The notes beneath the pieces were generated by a model, which saw only the letters and a program-made list of their open reading frames with translations, was not told the origin of the DNA and made no database searches. The position numbers and the translations under genes are program-made. A stretch of 64,000 nt of DNA, from NCBI RefSeq assembly GCF_002564045.1, contig NZ_PDJK01000002.1:248001-312000 (forward strand), given 5' to 3'. This stretch comes from Amycolatopsis sulphurea (GTDB taxonomy: Bacteria > Actinomycetota > Actinomycetes > Mycobacteriales > Pseudonocardiaceae). This document shows, one piece after another, positions 45,011 through 54,415 of this stretch; position 1 is the first letter of the stretch; every line of letters begins with the position of its first letter.

Positions 45011-46594
45011 CCGAACCAACCGGCTGCGCGGCCCGTCACGCTCATCACGATCCGGAAAGTCGTTCCGCACATGGCAACCCCGCGACTCCGCACGACCCAC
45101 CGCCGCGGTGAGCAAGGCCTGCGCCACCACCGTCAGCGCCGCATCCTCCACCGCCGCATGCGTCTGCAGTGGACTGTCCTGAGTAGACAGGTCGAGCACC
45201 GAACCCGCCGCCGCGAGGCCGTCGGCATCCCGCCCGATGGCGGCGTAACGGCTCATCACCCGTTGCAGCGCATCACGTCCGGCGACCGGGGCGGACCTGC
45301 GCCGCGGCAGACGGCCGCGTGCCGGATCCGGCAGCAGCCCGGCCGCGAGGTCAGCGGCGACCGCCTCGGCCACCCGCTGCCCGACGACGAGACCTTCGAG
45401 CAGGCTGTTGGAGGCCAGCCGGTTCGCGCCGTGCAGACCGGTCCGCGCCACCTCACCCGCCGCATACAGGCCCCGCACCGTGGACCGTCCGTCCACAGTG
45501 GTCACCACACCACCGCAGGCGAAGTGCGCCGCGGGCGTGACCGGAATCGAGTCCACCGCCGGATCGATGCCCAGCTCCGCACAGGCGGCGTGCACCGTCG
45601 GGAACCGCTTCGCGAACCCGGATATCCCAGTGGCATCAAGGAAAACGTGATCATCGACGCCGCCGGGTGCCAGTGCCATCCGCCGCGTGATCGCCGCCGA
45701 CACGACGTCGCGCGGAGCCAGGTCACCCAGCGGGTGCGCACCTGCCATCACCGACGCCCCCGCGCCGTCGACCAGCGTCGCGCCCTCACCACGCACCGCT
45801 TCGGTGACCAACGGACACCGCCCACGCGCACCTGGCGTGTACAGCACGGTGGGATGGAACTGCACGAACTCGATGTCCGCGACGGTCGCCCCGGCCCGCA
45901 GGGCGAGCGCCAGACCGTCACCGGTCGCCTGCTCCGGATTCGACGTCGCCTGATACAGCTGCCCGAACCCGCCGCTGGCGAGTACCACCGCCGACGCGCG
46001 GACCACGCCGGGCACGCCGTGGTGGTCCAGCACGGCCACCCCCGCCACGTCACCCGCGGGCGTGCACAGCGCGTCGACCGCGATGTGATGCTCCAGCACC
46101 GGCAGCCGCCGGTCGGTCACCTGGGCGACCAGCGCACGCTCGACCTCGGCACCGGTGGCATCGCCGCCCGCGTGGATGACCCGGAACGCGCTGTGCCCGC
46201 CTTCCCGGGTCCGCGACAGCCCACCCGGCCCGCCATCGAACGTCGCACCGCTCGCCCGCAACTTCCCGACCGCAGCCGGACCGCCGGCGAGGATCGCCCG
46301 CACCGCGTCCTCGTCGCACAGCCCGGCTCCGGCGACCAGCGTGTCCTCGGCGTGCTTCGCCACCGTGTCGCCCCGGTCGTGGTCACCGTCGAGCACCACG
46401 GCGACGCCGCCCTGCGCCCACCGGGTATTGCCGTCCGCGACCGCCGCCTTGGTCACCACGAGCACGTGCAGCCCGAGTTCCTGGGCCCGCAGCGCGGCGG
46501 TCAGCCCGGCCACCCCGCTGCCGATCACGACCAGATCGGCACGCGCCTCCCAGCGCGGGGTTTTCGCCTCAAGATCGCTAACCGGGGTACTCAT
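44951..46594 (-). CDS. nadB: L-aspartate oxidase
   Basis: FAD enzyme oxidising aspartate to iminoaspartate for NadA. 547 residues from ATG 46594: FAD site [73 protein letters not shown], and [22 protein letters not shown] then [20 protein letters not shown]. It overlaps the nadA stop (ATGA). The Cys-rich C-terminal helix domain is present ([13 protein letters not shown]). Confidence 0.96.
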   Translation of the reverse strand: MSTPVSDLEAKTPRWEARADLVVIGSGVAGLTAALRAQELGLHVLVVTKAAVADGNTRWAQGGVAVVLDGDHDRGDTVAKHAEDTLVAGAGLCDEDAVRAILAGGPAAVGKLRASGATFDGGPGGLSRTREGGHSAFRVIHAGGDATGAEVERALVAQVTDRRLPVLEHHIAVDALCTPAGDVAGVAVLDHHGVPGVVRASAVVLASGGFGQLYQATSNPEQATGDGLALALRAGATVADIEFVQFHPTVLYTPGARGRCPLVTEAVRGEGATLVDGAGASVMAGAHPLGDLAPRDVVSAAITRRMALAPGGVDDHVFLDATGISGFAKRFPTVHAACAELGIDPAVDSIPVTPAAHFACGGVVTTVDGRSTVRGLYAAGEVARTGLHGANRLASNSLLEGLVVGQRVAEAVAADLAAGLLPDPARGRLPRRRSAPVAGRDALQRVMSRYAAIGRDADGLAAAGSVLDLSTQDSPLQTHAAVEDAALTVVAQALLTAAVGRAESRGCHVRNDFPDRDERDGPRSRLVRLSPSGQPVLAEPISLEGVA

Positions 46595-47601
46595 TCGCCG
46601 CCGCCGGGCTGCCCGATCTCGATCATCCGCTGTACCGAGGCACGCGCCCGGCCCGCGGTCCCGGGGTCCACGTGCACCTCGTCGGCGCCCTGTTCCAGGC
46701 ACCGCACCAGCGCGGCCGGAGTGATCATCTTCATGTACCGGCAGGACGCCCGGTCGTTCACCGGGCGGAAGTCGATCTCCGGCGCGGCCTTGCGCAGCTG
46801 GTGGATCATGCCGATCTCGGTGGCCACGAGCACGGAGCGCGCCTTGGTGTCCCGCGCCGCGTGCACCATGTCGCCGGTGGAAAGGATCTTCACCCGCTCC
46901 GGCGCCACCGCGCCCTCCCCGGCCAGGTACAGCGCCGAGGTCGCGCAGCCGCACTCCGGGTGGATGAACAGGTCGGCGTCGGGCTCCTCCTCGGCGCGCG
47001 CGGCCAGCTCGGCGCCGTTGATCCCCGCGTGCACGTGGCATTCCCCGGCCCAGATGTGCAGGTTCTCCCGGGCGGTCACCCGCTTGACGTGCGCGCCGAG
47101 GAACTGGTCGGGCAGGAACAGCACCTCGCGCTCCGCCGGGATCGAGGCGACCACGTCGACCGCGTTGGAGGAGGTGCAGCAGATGTCGGTCTCGGCCTTC
47201 ACCTCGGCCGTGGTGTTCACGTAGGAGACCACGATCGCGCCGGGGTGTTCGGCCTTCCAGTCGCGCAGCTGCGCACCGGTGATGGAGTCGGCCAGCGAGC
47301 ACCCCGCCCGCGCGTCCGGGATCAGCACGGTCTTGCCCGGCGCGAGGATCTTCGCGGTCTCGGCCATGAAGTGCACGCCGCAGAAGACGATGGTGTCCGC
47401 GTCGCTGCTCGCCGCGATCCGGCTGAGCGCGAGGGAATCGCCGGTGTGGTCGGCGATGTCCTGGATCTCGGGCACCTGGTAGTTGTGCGCGAGCAGCACC
47501 GCGTTACGGGCACTGGCCAGCTCCCGCACCCGGGCGGCCCAGTCCGCGTCCGCCTCGACCCCGCCGTAGGGGGTCAGATCCTGATCAACCGTGGTGGTCA
47601 T
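46591..47601 (-). CDS. nadA: Quinolinate synthase
   Basis: [4Fe-4S] enzyme condensing iminoaspartate and DHAP to quinolinate. 336 residues from ATG 47601 ([18 protein letters not shown]), ribosome site GGGAGGA. Motifs: [20 protein letters not shown], the cluster Cys in [23 protein letters not shown] and HPECGC. Starts further upstream are inside the promoter. First gene of nadABC; its promoter overlaps a palindrome shared with the divergent Nudix regulator. Confidence 0.96.
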   Translation of the reverse strand: MTTTVDQDLTPYGGVEADADWAARVRELASARNAVLLAHNYQVPEIQDIADHTGDSLALSRIAASSDADTIVFCGVHFMAETAKILAPGKTVLIPDARAGCSLADSITGAQLRDWKAEHPGAIVVSYVNTTAEVKAETDICCTSSNAVDVVASIPAEREVLFLPDQFLGAHVKRVTARENLHIWAGECHVHAGINGAELAARAEEEPDADLFIHPECGCATSALYLAGEGAVAPERVKILSTGDMVHAARDTKARSVLVATEIGMIHQLRKAAPEIDFRPVNDRASCRYMKMITPAALVRCLEQGADEVHVDPGTAGRARASVQRMIEIGQPGGGE

Positions 47602-47655
47602 CGTTTTCCTCCCGGGCCCGGAACCGGCGATCACACCCGGTTCCGCTCCGCCCTG

Positions 47656-47678
47656 GTTTTCGCCTTATAATCGAAAAC
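47656..47678. promoter_or_regulatory. NrtR-type operator over divergent nadA and nrtR promoters
   Basis: GTTTTCG (47656-47662) and CGAAAAC (47672-47678) form a perfect inverted repeat with a 9-bp spacer. A consensus -10, TATAAT (47666-47671), ends 8 nt before the regulator GTG, so that mRNA is probably leaderless. On the other strand TATAAG (47669-47664) is a good -10 for nadA. One bound dimer would cover both -10 boxes. Confidence 0.75.
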
Positions 47679-47679
47679 T

Positions 47680-48378
47680 GTGCGAAGTCATCTTAACACC
47701 CTGGCCCCCCTGGCCCACGAGGTTCTGGCAGCCGTCCTGCAGGTGCGTTCGGACACACTGCGGGTACTGCTGTGGCGCCGCGCGCTCGACCCGCACCTCG
47801 GCCGCTGGTCGCTGCCGGGCGGGCGGCTGCGCCCGGACGAGGACGTGGAGACCTCGATCCGGCGCCAGCTCGCCGAGAAGGTGGACGTCCGGCAGCTCAG
47901 GCACGTGGAGCAGCTCGCCGTGTTCAGCGCCCCGGACCGGGTGCCCGGACCACGGGTGGTGGCCACCGCGTTCCTCGGGCTGGTCCCGTCCGACGTCGAC
48001 CCGGCGGTCCCCGAGGACACCGAGTGGCACGACGTGACCGAGCTGCCGCGCACCGCGTTCGACCACGAGGCGATCGTGCTGCGCGCCCGCGACCGGCTGC
48101 GTTCGAAGCTCAGCTACACCAACCTCGGTTTCGCGCTGGCGCCCGAGGAGTTCACCATCTCCGCGCTGCGCGGCCTGTACTCCGCGGCGCTGGGCTACAA
48201 GGTCGCCGCCACCAACCTGCAGCGCGTGCTGCAGCGGCGCGGGCTGCTCGTGCCCACCGGCGACACCGCCGCCCCCGGCCGGGCAGGAGGACGTCCGGCA
48301 GCGCTGTTCTCCTTCGCGGGCAAGGGGATGCAGGTGACCGATCCGTTCGCGGTGCTGAAGCCTCCGCCACGCCGGTGA
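47680..48378 (+). CDS. nrtR: NrtR-type Nudix transcriptional regulator of NAD synthesis
   Basis: 232 residues. The N-terminal Nudix domain (LAAVLQVRSDTLRVLLWRRA; LPGGRLRPDEDVETSIRRQL) has a degenerate Nudix box (RRQLAEK instead of REUxEE), expected for ligand-binding rather than hydrolytic members. The C-terminal winged helix includes FTISALRGLYSAALGYKVAA. NrtR proteins repress NAD genes and sense ADP-ribose or NAD-related ligands. The gene diverges from nadABC, as Rv1593c does in M. tuberculosis. Start GTG 47680. Confidence 0.9.
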   Translation: MRSHLNTLAPLAHEVLAAVLQVRSDTLRVLLWRRALDPHLGRWSLPGGRLRPDEDVETSIRRQLAEKVDVRQLRHVEQLAVFSAPDRVPGPRVVATAFLGLVPSDVDPAVPEDTEWHDVTELPRTAFDHEAIVLRARDRLRSKLSYTNLGFALAPEEFTISALRGLYSAALGYKVAATNLQRVLQRRGLLVPTGDTAAPGRAGGRPAALFSFAGKGMQVTDPFAVLKPPPRR

Positions 48379-48428
48379 GCCGCGAAGCACGGACTGCGCA
48401 CCCGCCCGGCTGCCCGTACCGTGGACGC

Positions 48429-49145
48429 GTGACCGAACCGGAGAGAGCACCCGAGGCGACGGCGATACTGCCGTTGTTCCCGTTGCAGACCGTGCTGCTC
48501 CCGGGCGTCCACCTGCCATTGCACATCTTCGAGCCGCGATACCGGCAGCTGACCGCGGACCTGATGAGCGGCGCCGTGCCGGACCGGGAATTCGGCGTAG
48601 TCGCGCTGCGCGCCCCACTGGTGCGCGAGGTACGTGGTCTGGACCATGTACACGACGTGGGGTGCAGCACCGTGCTGTGCGAAGCGAAACGCCTCCCGGA
48701 CGGCCGCTACGACGTCATCACCCGAGCCGCCCGGCGGTTCCGGCTGCGCGAGCTGGACCACACCTCGGCGCCGTACCTGCTCGGCACCGTGGAGTGGCTG
48801 CCCGACTCGCTCGTGCCCACCTCCGCCGAGCCGACCGGCCACCGCCTGGCCGAAGTGGCCCGGACCGCGCACGAGCGGTACTGCGAGGCCGCCTGGCACG
48901 ACGAGGACTGGCACTCCCCCGAGGTCGACGCCGAACTGGGCGACCTCGCCTACCAGCTGGCCGCGGACTGCCTGCTCCCCCTGGAGGACCGCCAGCACCT
49001 CCTCGAAGAGCCCCACCCGCTGCGGCGGCTGCGCATCGTCTGCCGCCTGCTCACCCGCGAGGCCGGTTTCCTGGAGACCCTCGGCGCGGTGCCCCTGCCA
49101 CCGACCCAGCTGGCCGCGTTCACGAAACCGGCCGAGCTGAACTGA
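48429..49145 (+). CDS. Lon substrate-binding-domain protein (stand-alone)
   Basis: 238 residues from GTG 48429 (VTEPERAPEATAILPLFPLQ). It has the LonN fold: LPLFPLQTVLLPGVHLPLHI then FEPRYRQL, followed by a helical bundle with LLTREAGFLETLGAVPLPPT. No ATPase or protease domain. Such proteins are widespread in actinobacteria and may act as adaptors; the role is unknown. It converges with DUF2567 across a palindromic repeat. Confidence 0.85.
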   Translation: MTEPERAPEATAILPLFPLQTVLLPGVHLPLHIFEPRYRQLTADLMSGAVPDREFGVVALRAPLVREVRGLDHVHDVGCSTVLCEAKRLPDGRYDVITRAARRFRLRELDHTSAPYLLGTVEWLPDSLVPTSAEPTGHRLAEVARTAHERYCEAAWHDEDWHSPEVDAELGDLAYQLAADCLLPLEDRQHLLEEPHPLRRLRIVCRLLTREAGFLETLGAVPLPPTQLAAFTKPAELN

Positions 49146-49223
49146 CTCCCCGGCCGCCGCGGCCACCGCCACCACCACGGCCACCGCGGCCGCGTGCCGC
49201 CCCACCGCGACCACCGAGATGAA

Positions 49224-49277
49224 GTCCGTGAAGGGGCCCTTCACGGACTCTGAGGCTGTGAAGGGCCCCTTCACAGC
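49224..49277. repeat. Palindromic repeat, copy 6
   Basis: GTCCGTGAAGGGGCCCTTCA, centre GGACTCTGAGGCT, then GTGAAGGGCCCCTTCACAG. The centre has one change from GGACTCTGAGTCC and the outer ends differ, so the outer stem is slightly weaker. It lies between two convergent genes. The preceding 49146-49200 is low-complexity CCGCGGCCACC-type sequence without a gene. Confidence 0.9.
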
Positions 49278-49355
49278 CTCCCCGAACCAGGCGCCGGGCA
49301 GCCGAGCCGGGACCGCCGGGCCGCGGGGCACCGGGCACCGGGCACCCAGCCGGAT

Positions 49356-49976
49356 TCAGCCGAGCCGCCGCCCCAGATCCGCACGGCCGTTCCAAGCGGT
49401 CATCAACGCATACACCAGGCAGGTCAGCAAGGGTGCGGCCAGGATCACCCAGCCGGACTCCAGCCGGGGTGCCTGCGAGAGCACCGAGCCGAGCGCGGGG
49501 GCGCTGTCCACCGAGTACTTCGAGTTCGCGAAGGCGGGCCCCATCTGCGTGCCCAGCCAGCCGGCCAGGAGCGCCCCGCCCGCCGCGGCCAGGCACACCA
49601 CCGGGCCACGGCGTTCCCGCAGGAACCAGGTGACCAGTCCGATCAGCAGACCGGCACCCATCGCGAGGAAGCCGAAGACCGCCAGATCGTCGAACCGGTG
49701 CCAGCTCTCCAGTTCCAGCGGCACCAGCCCGCCGTCCGGCGTCACCACGCGGACCCGCTGCGCCGGGGCCAGCTGCGCCCACAGCCAGCCGAGCGGGATG
49801 CCCAGCAGCGCCGCGGTCGAGAGCACGCTCACCGCGGGCAGCAGGTCGGCCTTCACCACCACCCGCGGACGCTGCGGAGGGAACAGCAGGGGTACCGACC
49901 ACGCCTCGGCCACAGCGGACGACCGATGTGCTGCCTTGCCCGCGGACTCGACCACCCCGGACTCCCTCCTGCTCAT
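49356..49976 (-). CDS. DUF2567 membrane protein
   Basis: 206 residues. After a ~40-residue cytoplasmic tail there are four membrane helices: LPAVSVLSTAALLGIPLGWL; LAVFGFLAMGAGLLIGLVTW; VVCLAAAGGALLAGWLG; VILAAPLLTCLVYALMTAW. It fits DUF2567 (Rv1591), which in M. tuberculosis follows bioB and Rv1590 exactly as here. Function is unknown. It is 36 nt after bsaP. Confidence 0.82.
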   Translation of the reverse strand: MSRRESGVVESAGKAAHRSSAVAEAWSVPLLFPPQRPRVVVKADLLPAVSVLSTAALLGIPLGWLWAQLAPAQRVRVVTPDGGLVPLELESWHRFDDLAVFGFLAMGAGLLIGLVTWFLRERRGPVVCLAAAGGALLAGWLGTQMGPAFANSKYSVDSAPALGSVLSQAPRLESGWVILAAPLLTCLVYALMTAWNGRADLGRRLG

Positions 49977-50012
49977 GTGCGGACCGAGCGTAACCGGTCG
50001 CCCAGCCGGGGG

Positions 50013-50210
50013 TCATGCGCGGCTCGCGGTCTCCCCGTGCCTGCTGCACCGCGCCACCCAGCCGAACGGCGACACCTGGACCACCATGCGCCGCGCGCAG
50101 TGCCCGCAGAACCGCGGCGGCTCCAGTGCCGTGCGCGGGCTCGCGCACGGCCCGTGCCCCGGCCCGCCCGCCGGCTGTCCACAGTGGACGCAGTAGTCAG
50201 AGGCTGTCAC
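50013..50210 (-). CDS. bsaP: Biotin synthase auxiliary protein BsaP
   Basis: A 65-residue Cys-rich protein ([54 protein letters not shown]). The Cys pairs YCVHC and FCGHC plus two single Cys suggest a metal or Fe-S site. Family and position match Rv1590 of M. tuberculosis, shown to be needed by mycobacterial BioB to form biotin. Its GTG start overlaps the bioB 3' end by 14 nt, so the two are made together. Confidence 0.85.
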   Translation of the reverse strand: MTASDYCVHCGQPAGGPGHGPCASPRTALEPPRFCGHCARRMVVQVSPFGWVARCSRHGETASRA

Positions 50211-51213
50211 TGAGCGCCTTCACCGGCATCTTCAGCTCGGCGAGCATCTCCAGATCCGCGGACGCGGGACGGCCGAGGTTGGTCAGGTAGTTGCCCACGA
50301 TGATCGCGTTGATCCCGCCCAGCATGCCCTGCTCGGCGCCGAGGTCACCGAGGGTCAGCTCCCGCCCGCCGGCGAACCGCAGCATGGTGCGCGGCATGGC
50401 CAGCCGGAACGCCGCGACGGTCCGCAGCGCGTCGCGGCCCTCGACGATCTCGTAGTGCTCGTACGGCGTGCCCGGCTGCGGGATGAGGAAGTTCATCGGC
50501 ACCTCGTGCGGGTTCAGCTCGGCGAGCTGCACGGCGAACTCGGCACGCTGCTCGACGGTCTCCCCCATGCCGATGATGCCGCCGCAGCAGACCTCCATGC
50601 CCGCTTCGCCGACCATCCGCAGGGTGTCCCAGCGCTCCTCCCAGGAGTGCGTGGTGACCACCTCCGGGAAGTGCGAACGCGCCGTCTCCAGGTTGTGGTT
50701 GTAGCGGTGCACGCCCATCTCGACCAGCTCGTCCACCTGCGCCTGGGTGAGCATGCCGAGCGAGCAGGCGATCTGGATGTCGTTGCCGTCCTCGCGGATC
50801 GCCTTGACGCCCTCGCGGACCTGGCCCAGCAGCCGGGCGTCCGGCCCGCGCACCGCGGCCACGATGCAGAACTCGGTCGCGCCGGTCTCCTTGGTCTGGC
50901 GCGCGGCCTTGACCAGGCCCGGGATGTCCAGCCAGGCCGACCGCACGGGGGTCGGGAAGCGGCCGGACTGCGAGCAGAAGTGGCAGTCCTCCGGGCAGCC
51001 GCCGGTCTTCAGGCTGATGATGCCCTCGATCTCCACCTCCGGGCCGCACCAGCGCAGGCGCACCTCGTGCGCGAGCTGCAGGGCCTCGGACAGCCGCTCG
51101 CCGGGCAGCCGCAGCACGGCGAGCACCTGCGCTTCGGTCAGCCCTTCGCCACGGCCGAGGACCTGTTCGCGGGCGGCGGCGAGCACGTCGGTGGTCTCCG
51201 GGACTGCGGTCAC
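50197..51213 (-). CDS. bioB: Biotin synthase
   Basis: Radical SAM enzyme inserting sulfur into dethiobiotin. 338 residues from GTG 51213 ([20 protein letters not shown]), ribosome site GAGGAG. The radical-SAM cluster motif is [14 protein letters not shown]; also [27 protein letters not shown] and the C-terminal FAGGREL with [10 protein letters not shown]. Extra upstream codons to 51249 are rejected. Downstream bsaP overlaps; bioD is 73 nt upstream. Confidence 0.96.
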   Translation of the reverse strand: MTAVPETTDVLAAAREQVLGRGEGLTEAQVLAVLRLPGERLSEALQLAHEVRLRWCGPEVEIEGIISLKTGGCPEDCHFCSQSGRFPTPVRSAWLDIPGLVKAARQTKETGATEFCIVAAVRGPDARLLGQVREGVKAIREDGNDIQIACSLGMLTQAQVDELVEMGVHRYNHNLETARSHFPEVVTTHSWEERWDTLRMVGEAGMEVCCGGIIGMGETVEQRAEFAVQLAELNPHEVPMNFLIPQPGTPYEHYEIVEGRDALRTVAAFRLAMPRTMLRFAGGRELTLGDLGAEQGMLGGINAIIVGNYLTNLGRPASADLEMLAELKMPVKALSDSL

Positions 51214-51286
51214 AGCGTCTCCTCGGGGTGATGGGCGGACGGATGCCATGGTGCCCGACCCGGTCGCGACCCGGATGCGAGGCTGC

Positions 51287-52015
51287 TCACGTCGTCCTGC
51301 GCGGCACTCGGGACGGGAAGGTCTCCGGGTCGAACTGCCCGCCGAACCACGGCGAAAGCCCCAGCCGGGCCTGCGCGGCGAACGCTTCGGGGGTACTGCG
51401 GGAGAGCCCGGCGGGCAGCACGCCGAGCAGCGGCGCCCCGGCCGCGATCGGCAGGTCGGTCAGGTTCTCCCGGGCGGCGAGATCCGGTTCGGCGGGCCAC
51501 GCGCCGATCACCACGCCGACCACGTTCAGCCCGCGGCGGGTAGCCACCTCCGCGGTGAGCGCGGTCGCGTTGAGCGTGCCGAGCCCCGCGGTGGCGACGA
51601 TGACCACCGGGGCACCCAGCGACCAGGCGACGTCGGCCAGCGTGCTGCCCTGCGGGTCGAACCGGACCAGCAGGCCACCAGCTCCCTCCACGAGGGTCAG
51701 GTCGTGCCCGGAGTCGAGTTCGCCCGCCGCCGCGGCGATCTCCCCCGGGCCGAGCGTGGGCAGCCCGCTGCGCCGCGCCGCGGCCTCGGGGGACAGCGGA
51801 TCCGGGTACCGGCGCAGCTCGCGGGTGGTGATGCGCTTGCCCGCGAGCCGCACGACCTCGTCCAGGTCACCGGCCTCGCCGGGAGCCACCCCGGTCTGCG
51901 CCGGTTTGAGCACCGCGACGCGCTGCCCCTGCCCGAGCGCCAGCGACGCGATCGCCGCGGTGGCGATCGTCTTGCCGACCTCGGTCCCGGTTCCGGTCAT
52001 CACGAGCGTGGTCAC
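51287..52015 (-). CDS. bioD: Dethiobiotin synthetase
   Basis: ATP-dependent ureido-ring closure of DAPA with CO2. 242 residues with P-loop [37 protein letters not shown] and [22 protein letters not shown] strand. It lies between the SulP-carbonic anhydrase genes and bioB on the same strand. CO2 as substrate makes the neighbouring carbonic anhydrases suggestive. Confidence 0.95.
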   Translation of the reverse strand: MTTLVMTGTGTEVGKTIATAAIASLALGQGQRVAVLKPAQTGVAPGEAGDLDEVVRLAGKRITTRELRRYPDPLSPEAAARRSGLPTLGPGEIAAAAGELDSGHDLTLVEGAGGLLVRFDPQGSTLADVAWSLGAPVVIVATAGLGTLNATALTAEVATRRGLNVVGVVIGAWPAEPDLAARENLTDLPIAAGAPLLGVLPAGLSRSTPEAFAAQARLGLSPWFGGQFDPETFPSRVPRRTT

Positions 52016-52065
52016 GGGCCACCAACTTAGTCACCCGCCCGGCCGGGCACCACGCCCGTCCGGCA

Positions 52066-54252
52066 TCACCCCCGGGAGGGGGTGGGCGCGGTCATCGCCG
52101 GGGTCTCCGCGGACACGAACGCGCCACGTGCCGGATCGGCCAGGTACACCTGCGCTTCACCCACGTCGAAGTACAGCCCGCTCAGCACCAGCTTCCCGCG
52201 CTCCTCGGCATCCGCGACGAGCGGGTACTGCCGCAGGTGGTCGAGCTGCTGCAGCACGTTGTGCAGGGCCAGCCGATCCGGTTCACGCGAAGGCCGGTCG
52301 CCGTCGAGGGTCACCGGGCCGGACCGCTTCTTGCTCGGCTGGGCGTGCGTCATCCACTCGGCCAGCGCGGTGCCGGGCGGGGCACCGTCGGCGAGCGCGC
52401 CCATCGCCCCGCACGAGGAATGCCCGCAGACCACGATCTCCCGCACCCCGAGCACGCCCACGGCGAACTCGACCGCCGCGTTCATGGACGGATCGGCCTG
52501 CTCGGCCGGCACGAGATTGCCGATGTTGCGGATCGTGAACAGGTCGCCCGGCCCCGAAGTGGTGATCAGGTTCGGCACGATCCGCGAATCCCCGCAGGTG
52601 ATGAACAGCGTGTGCGGCTGCTGCGCGTGCGCCAGCTTGCCGAGGGTCTCCTTGAGCAGCGGAGCGGCCCGGCGCTGGAACTCGGTCGCGCCGCGGTGCG
52701 TGCGCTGCTCCGGCAGCGGCAGGTCGGCGGCCTGCCAGGCCGACCACGGGGCGAGCCAGCGCGGCATGGTCCGGTTGGCCGCGGTCCGCCGCACCGTCGG
52801 ACGGCCCTCGGTGCCCTTGCCGAACCACGGGTGCCCGATCTCGTCGATCGTCACCGTGCCGCCGGCCCGCTCGTGGGCCTGCTGCCAGGTGGTGATGCTT
52901 TCAAAAGCGGCATGGTCCAGGTAGTCGACCACCAGCTCCAGCGTGACCTTCGACCCGGCCGGGACGGTGGCGAGTACTTTCGACAGCCGCGGCACGGACA
53001 GGAAGGTGAGCACGCCTTCCACGACCACCCGGCACTCGTCGCCACGCTGCTCGATGTGGATCCCGGACCACACGGTGCGGCGCAGCATCAGCAGGACCGC
53101 CAGCACGACCCCGGCGACCACCCCGGTGAGCAGGTCGAAGCCCACCACCCCGGCGACGGTCACCAGGTAGAGCGGCAGATCACCGTGGCGCAGCACCTGC
53201 TTCAGGTGGCCGGGGTTGACCAGTTTCACGCCGACGTGCACCAGCAGCCCGGCGAGCGCGGCGAGCGGGATGCTCTTGAGCAGCCCGGCGAGCGCGACCA
53301 CGAACACCAGCACCCACACTCCGTGCAGCACGGCCGAGGCGCGGGTCTTCGCACCCGCCGCGACGTTGGTGGAACTGCGCACGATGACCCCGGTCACCGG
53401 CAGGCCGCCGAGCGCGCCGGAGGCCATGTTCGCGGCGCCCTGGCCGATCAGCTCCCGGTTGAGGTTCCCCCGCGGGCCGTTGTGCAGCTTGTCCACCGCG
53501 ACCGCGGACAGCAGGCTCTCCACGCTGGCGATCAGCGCGATGGTGACGACCGCGACCGCGAGATCCGCCCAGCCGCCGCTCGGCAGCTCGGGGGCGAACC
53601 GGATCTGCAGCAGGTCACCCGGCAGCTCGACGCGCGGCAGGGTCAGGCCCGCCAGCACGGAGACGCCGGTGGCGACGGTGATCGCGGCGAGCGGCCCGGG
53701 CACTTTCCGGACCACCGCGGGCAGCTTCGGCCAGATCAGCAGGATGGCGAGGGCGAGCACGCCGATCAGCGTGGCCGCGCCGTGGTGCTCGACGAGCTGG
53801 CGCGGCAGCTCGGCGAGGTTGTCCAGCGCCGAACTCTGCGCCTTCCCGCCGAGGATCACGTGCAGCTGGCCGAGCACGATGGTCACGCCGATCCCGGCGA
53901 GCATCCCGTGCACGATGGCCGGGGAGATGGCGAGGGCGGCGCGGGCCACCCGGCTCAGCCCGAGCAGCACCTGCAGCGCGCCGGCCAGCACGGTGATCAG
54001 GCAGGTGACCTGCCAGCCGAATGTGGTGATGGTTTCCGCCATCAGCACGGTCAACCCGGCGGCAGGCCCGCTGACCTGCAGCGGTGACCCGCCCAGCGCA
54101 CCGGCGACCACACCGCCGACGACCGCGGCGATGAGCCCGGCGACGATCGGCGCACCGGAGGCGAGGGCGATGCCGAGCGACAGCGGCACGGCAACCAGGA
54201 AGACCACGAGCGAGGCGGGCAGGTCGTGGCGAAGCACGGCAAGACGTCTCAT
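52066..54252 (-). CDS. SulP transporter-carbonic anhydrase fusion 1
   Basis: 728 residues: SulP/SLC26 membrane domain (LRHDLPASLVVFLVAVPLSL; QVSGPAAGLTVLMAE; ~10-12 helices, ~1-370), a STAS-like segment (FLSVPRLSKVLATVPAGSKV; YLDHAAFESI) and a C-terminal beta-carbonic anhydrase with zinc ligands in FITCGDSRIV and CGHSSCGAM. Such fusions probably couple bicarbonate transport with CO2 interconversion. I chose ATG 54252 over GTG 54330 because a motif shared with the paralog lies exactly 31 nt upstream in both. Confidence 0.9.
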   Translation of the reverse strand: MRRLAVLRHDLPASLVVFLVAVPLSLGIALASGAPIVAGLIAAVVGGVVAGALGGSPLQVSGPAAGLTVLMAETITTFGWQVTCLITVLAGALQVLLGLSRVARAALAISPAIVHGMLAGIGVTIVLGQLHVILGGKAQSSALDNLAELPRQLVEHHGAATLIGVLALAILLIWPKLPAVVRKVPGPLAAITVATGVSVLAGLTLPRVELPGDLLQIRFAPELPSGGWADLAVAVVTIALIASVESLLSAVAVDKLHNGPRGNLNRELIGQGAANMASGALGGLPVTGVIVRSSTNVAAGAKTRASAVLHGVWVLVFVVALAGLLKSIPLAALAGLLVHVGVKLVNPGHLKQVLRHGDLPLYLVTVAGVVGFDLLTGVVAGVVLAVLLMLRRTVWSGIHIEQRGDECRVVVEGVLTFLSVPRLSKVLATVPAGSKVTLELVVDYLDHAAFESITTWQQAHERAGGTVTIDEIGHPWFGKGTEGRPTVRRTAANRTMPRWLAPWSAWQAADLPLPEQRTHRGATEFQRRAAPLLKETLGKLAHAQQPHTLFITCGDSRIVPNLITTSGPGDLFTIRNIGNLVPAEQADPSMNAAVEFAVGVLGVREIVVCGHSSCGAMGALADGAPPGTALAEWMTHAQPSKKRSGPVTLDGDRPSREPDRLALHNVLQQLDHLRQYPLVADAEERGKLVLSGLYFDVGEAQVYLADPARGAFVSAETPAMTAPTPSRG

Positions 54253-54282
54253 GATCACATGAAACCGGCTTACGCGCAAAAT

Positions 54283-54290
54283 GTCCGCTA
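54283..54290 (-). promoter_or_regulatory. Shared upstream motif of SulP-CA 1
   Basis: TAGCGGAC followed by ATTTT on the minus strand, 31 nt before the ATG. The paralog has TAGCGGAC followed by TTTT at 56706-56699, also 31 nt before its ATG, while surrounding sequence differs. A conserved promoter part or regulator site is inferred. Confidence 0.45.
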
Positions 54291-54415
54291 TGCCTCGTCC
54301 AAACTGGTGAATTTCTGTCGGATCTCCCACTTTCAGGTTGCGCAGTTGATCAAGTCATGGGATGTCGCACCAGCGGGCGGCGGACCCGGCTCCGCTCGGG
54401 AGCCGGGTCCTTCCC

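Noticed and set aside
43028..47224. Very long plus-strand open frame (~1400 codons) opposite mycP, nadC and nadB
   Set aside because: It is the antisense shadow of high-GC genes: Arg/Gly/His-rich, no motif, no start signal, and the minus-strand genes are unambiguous.
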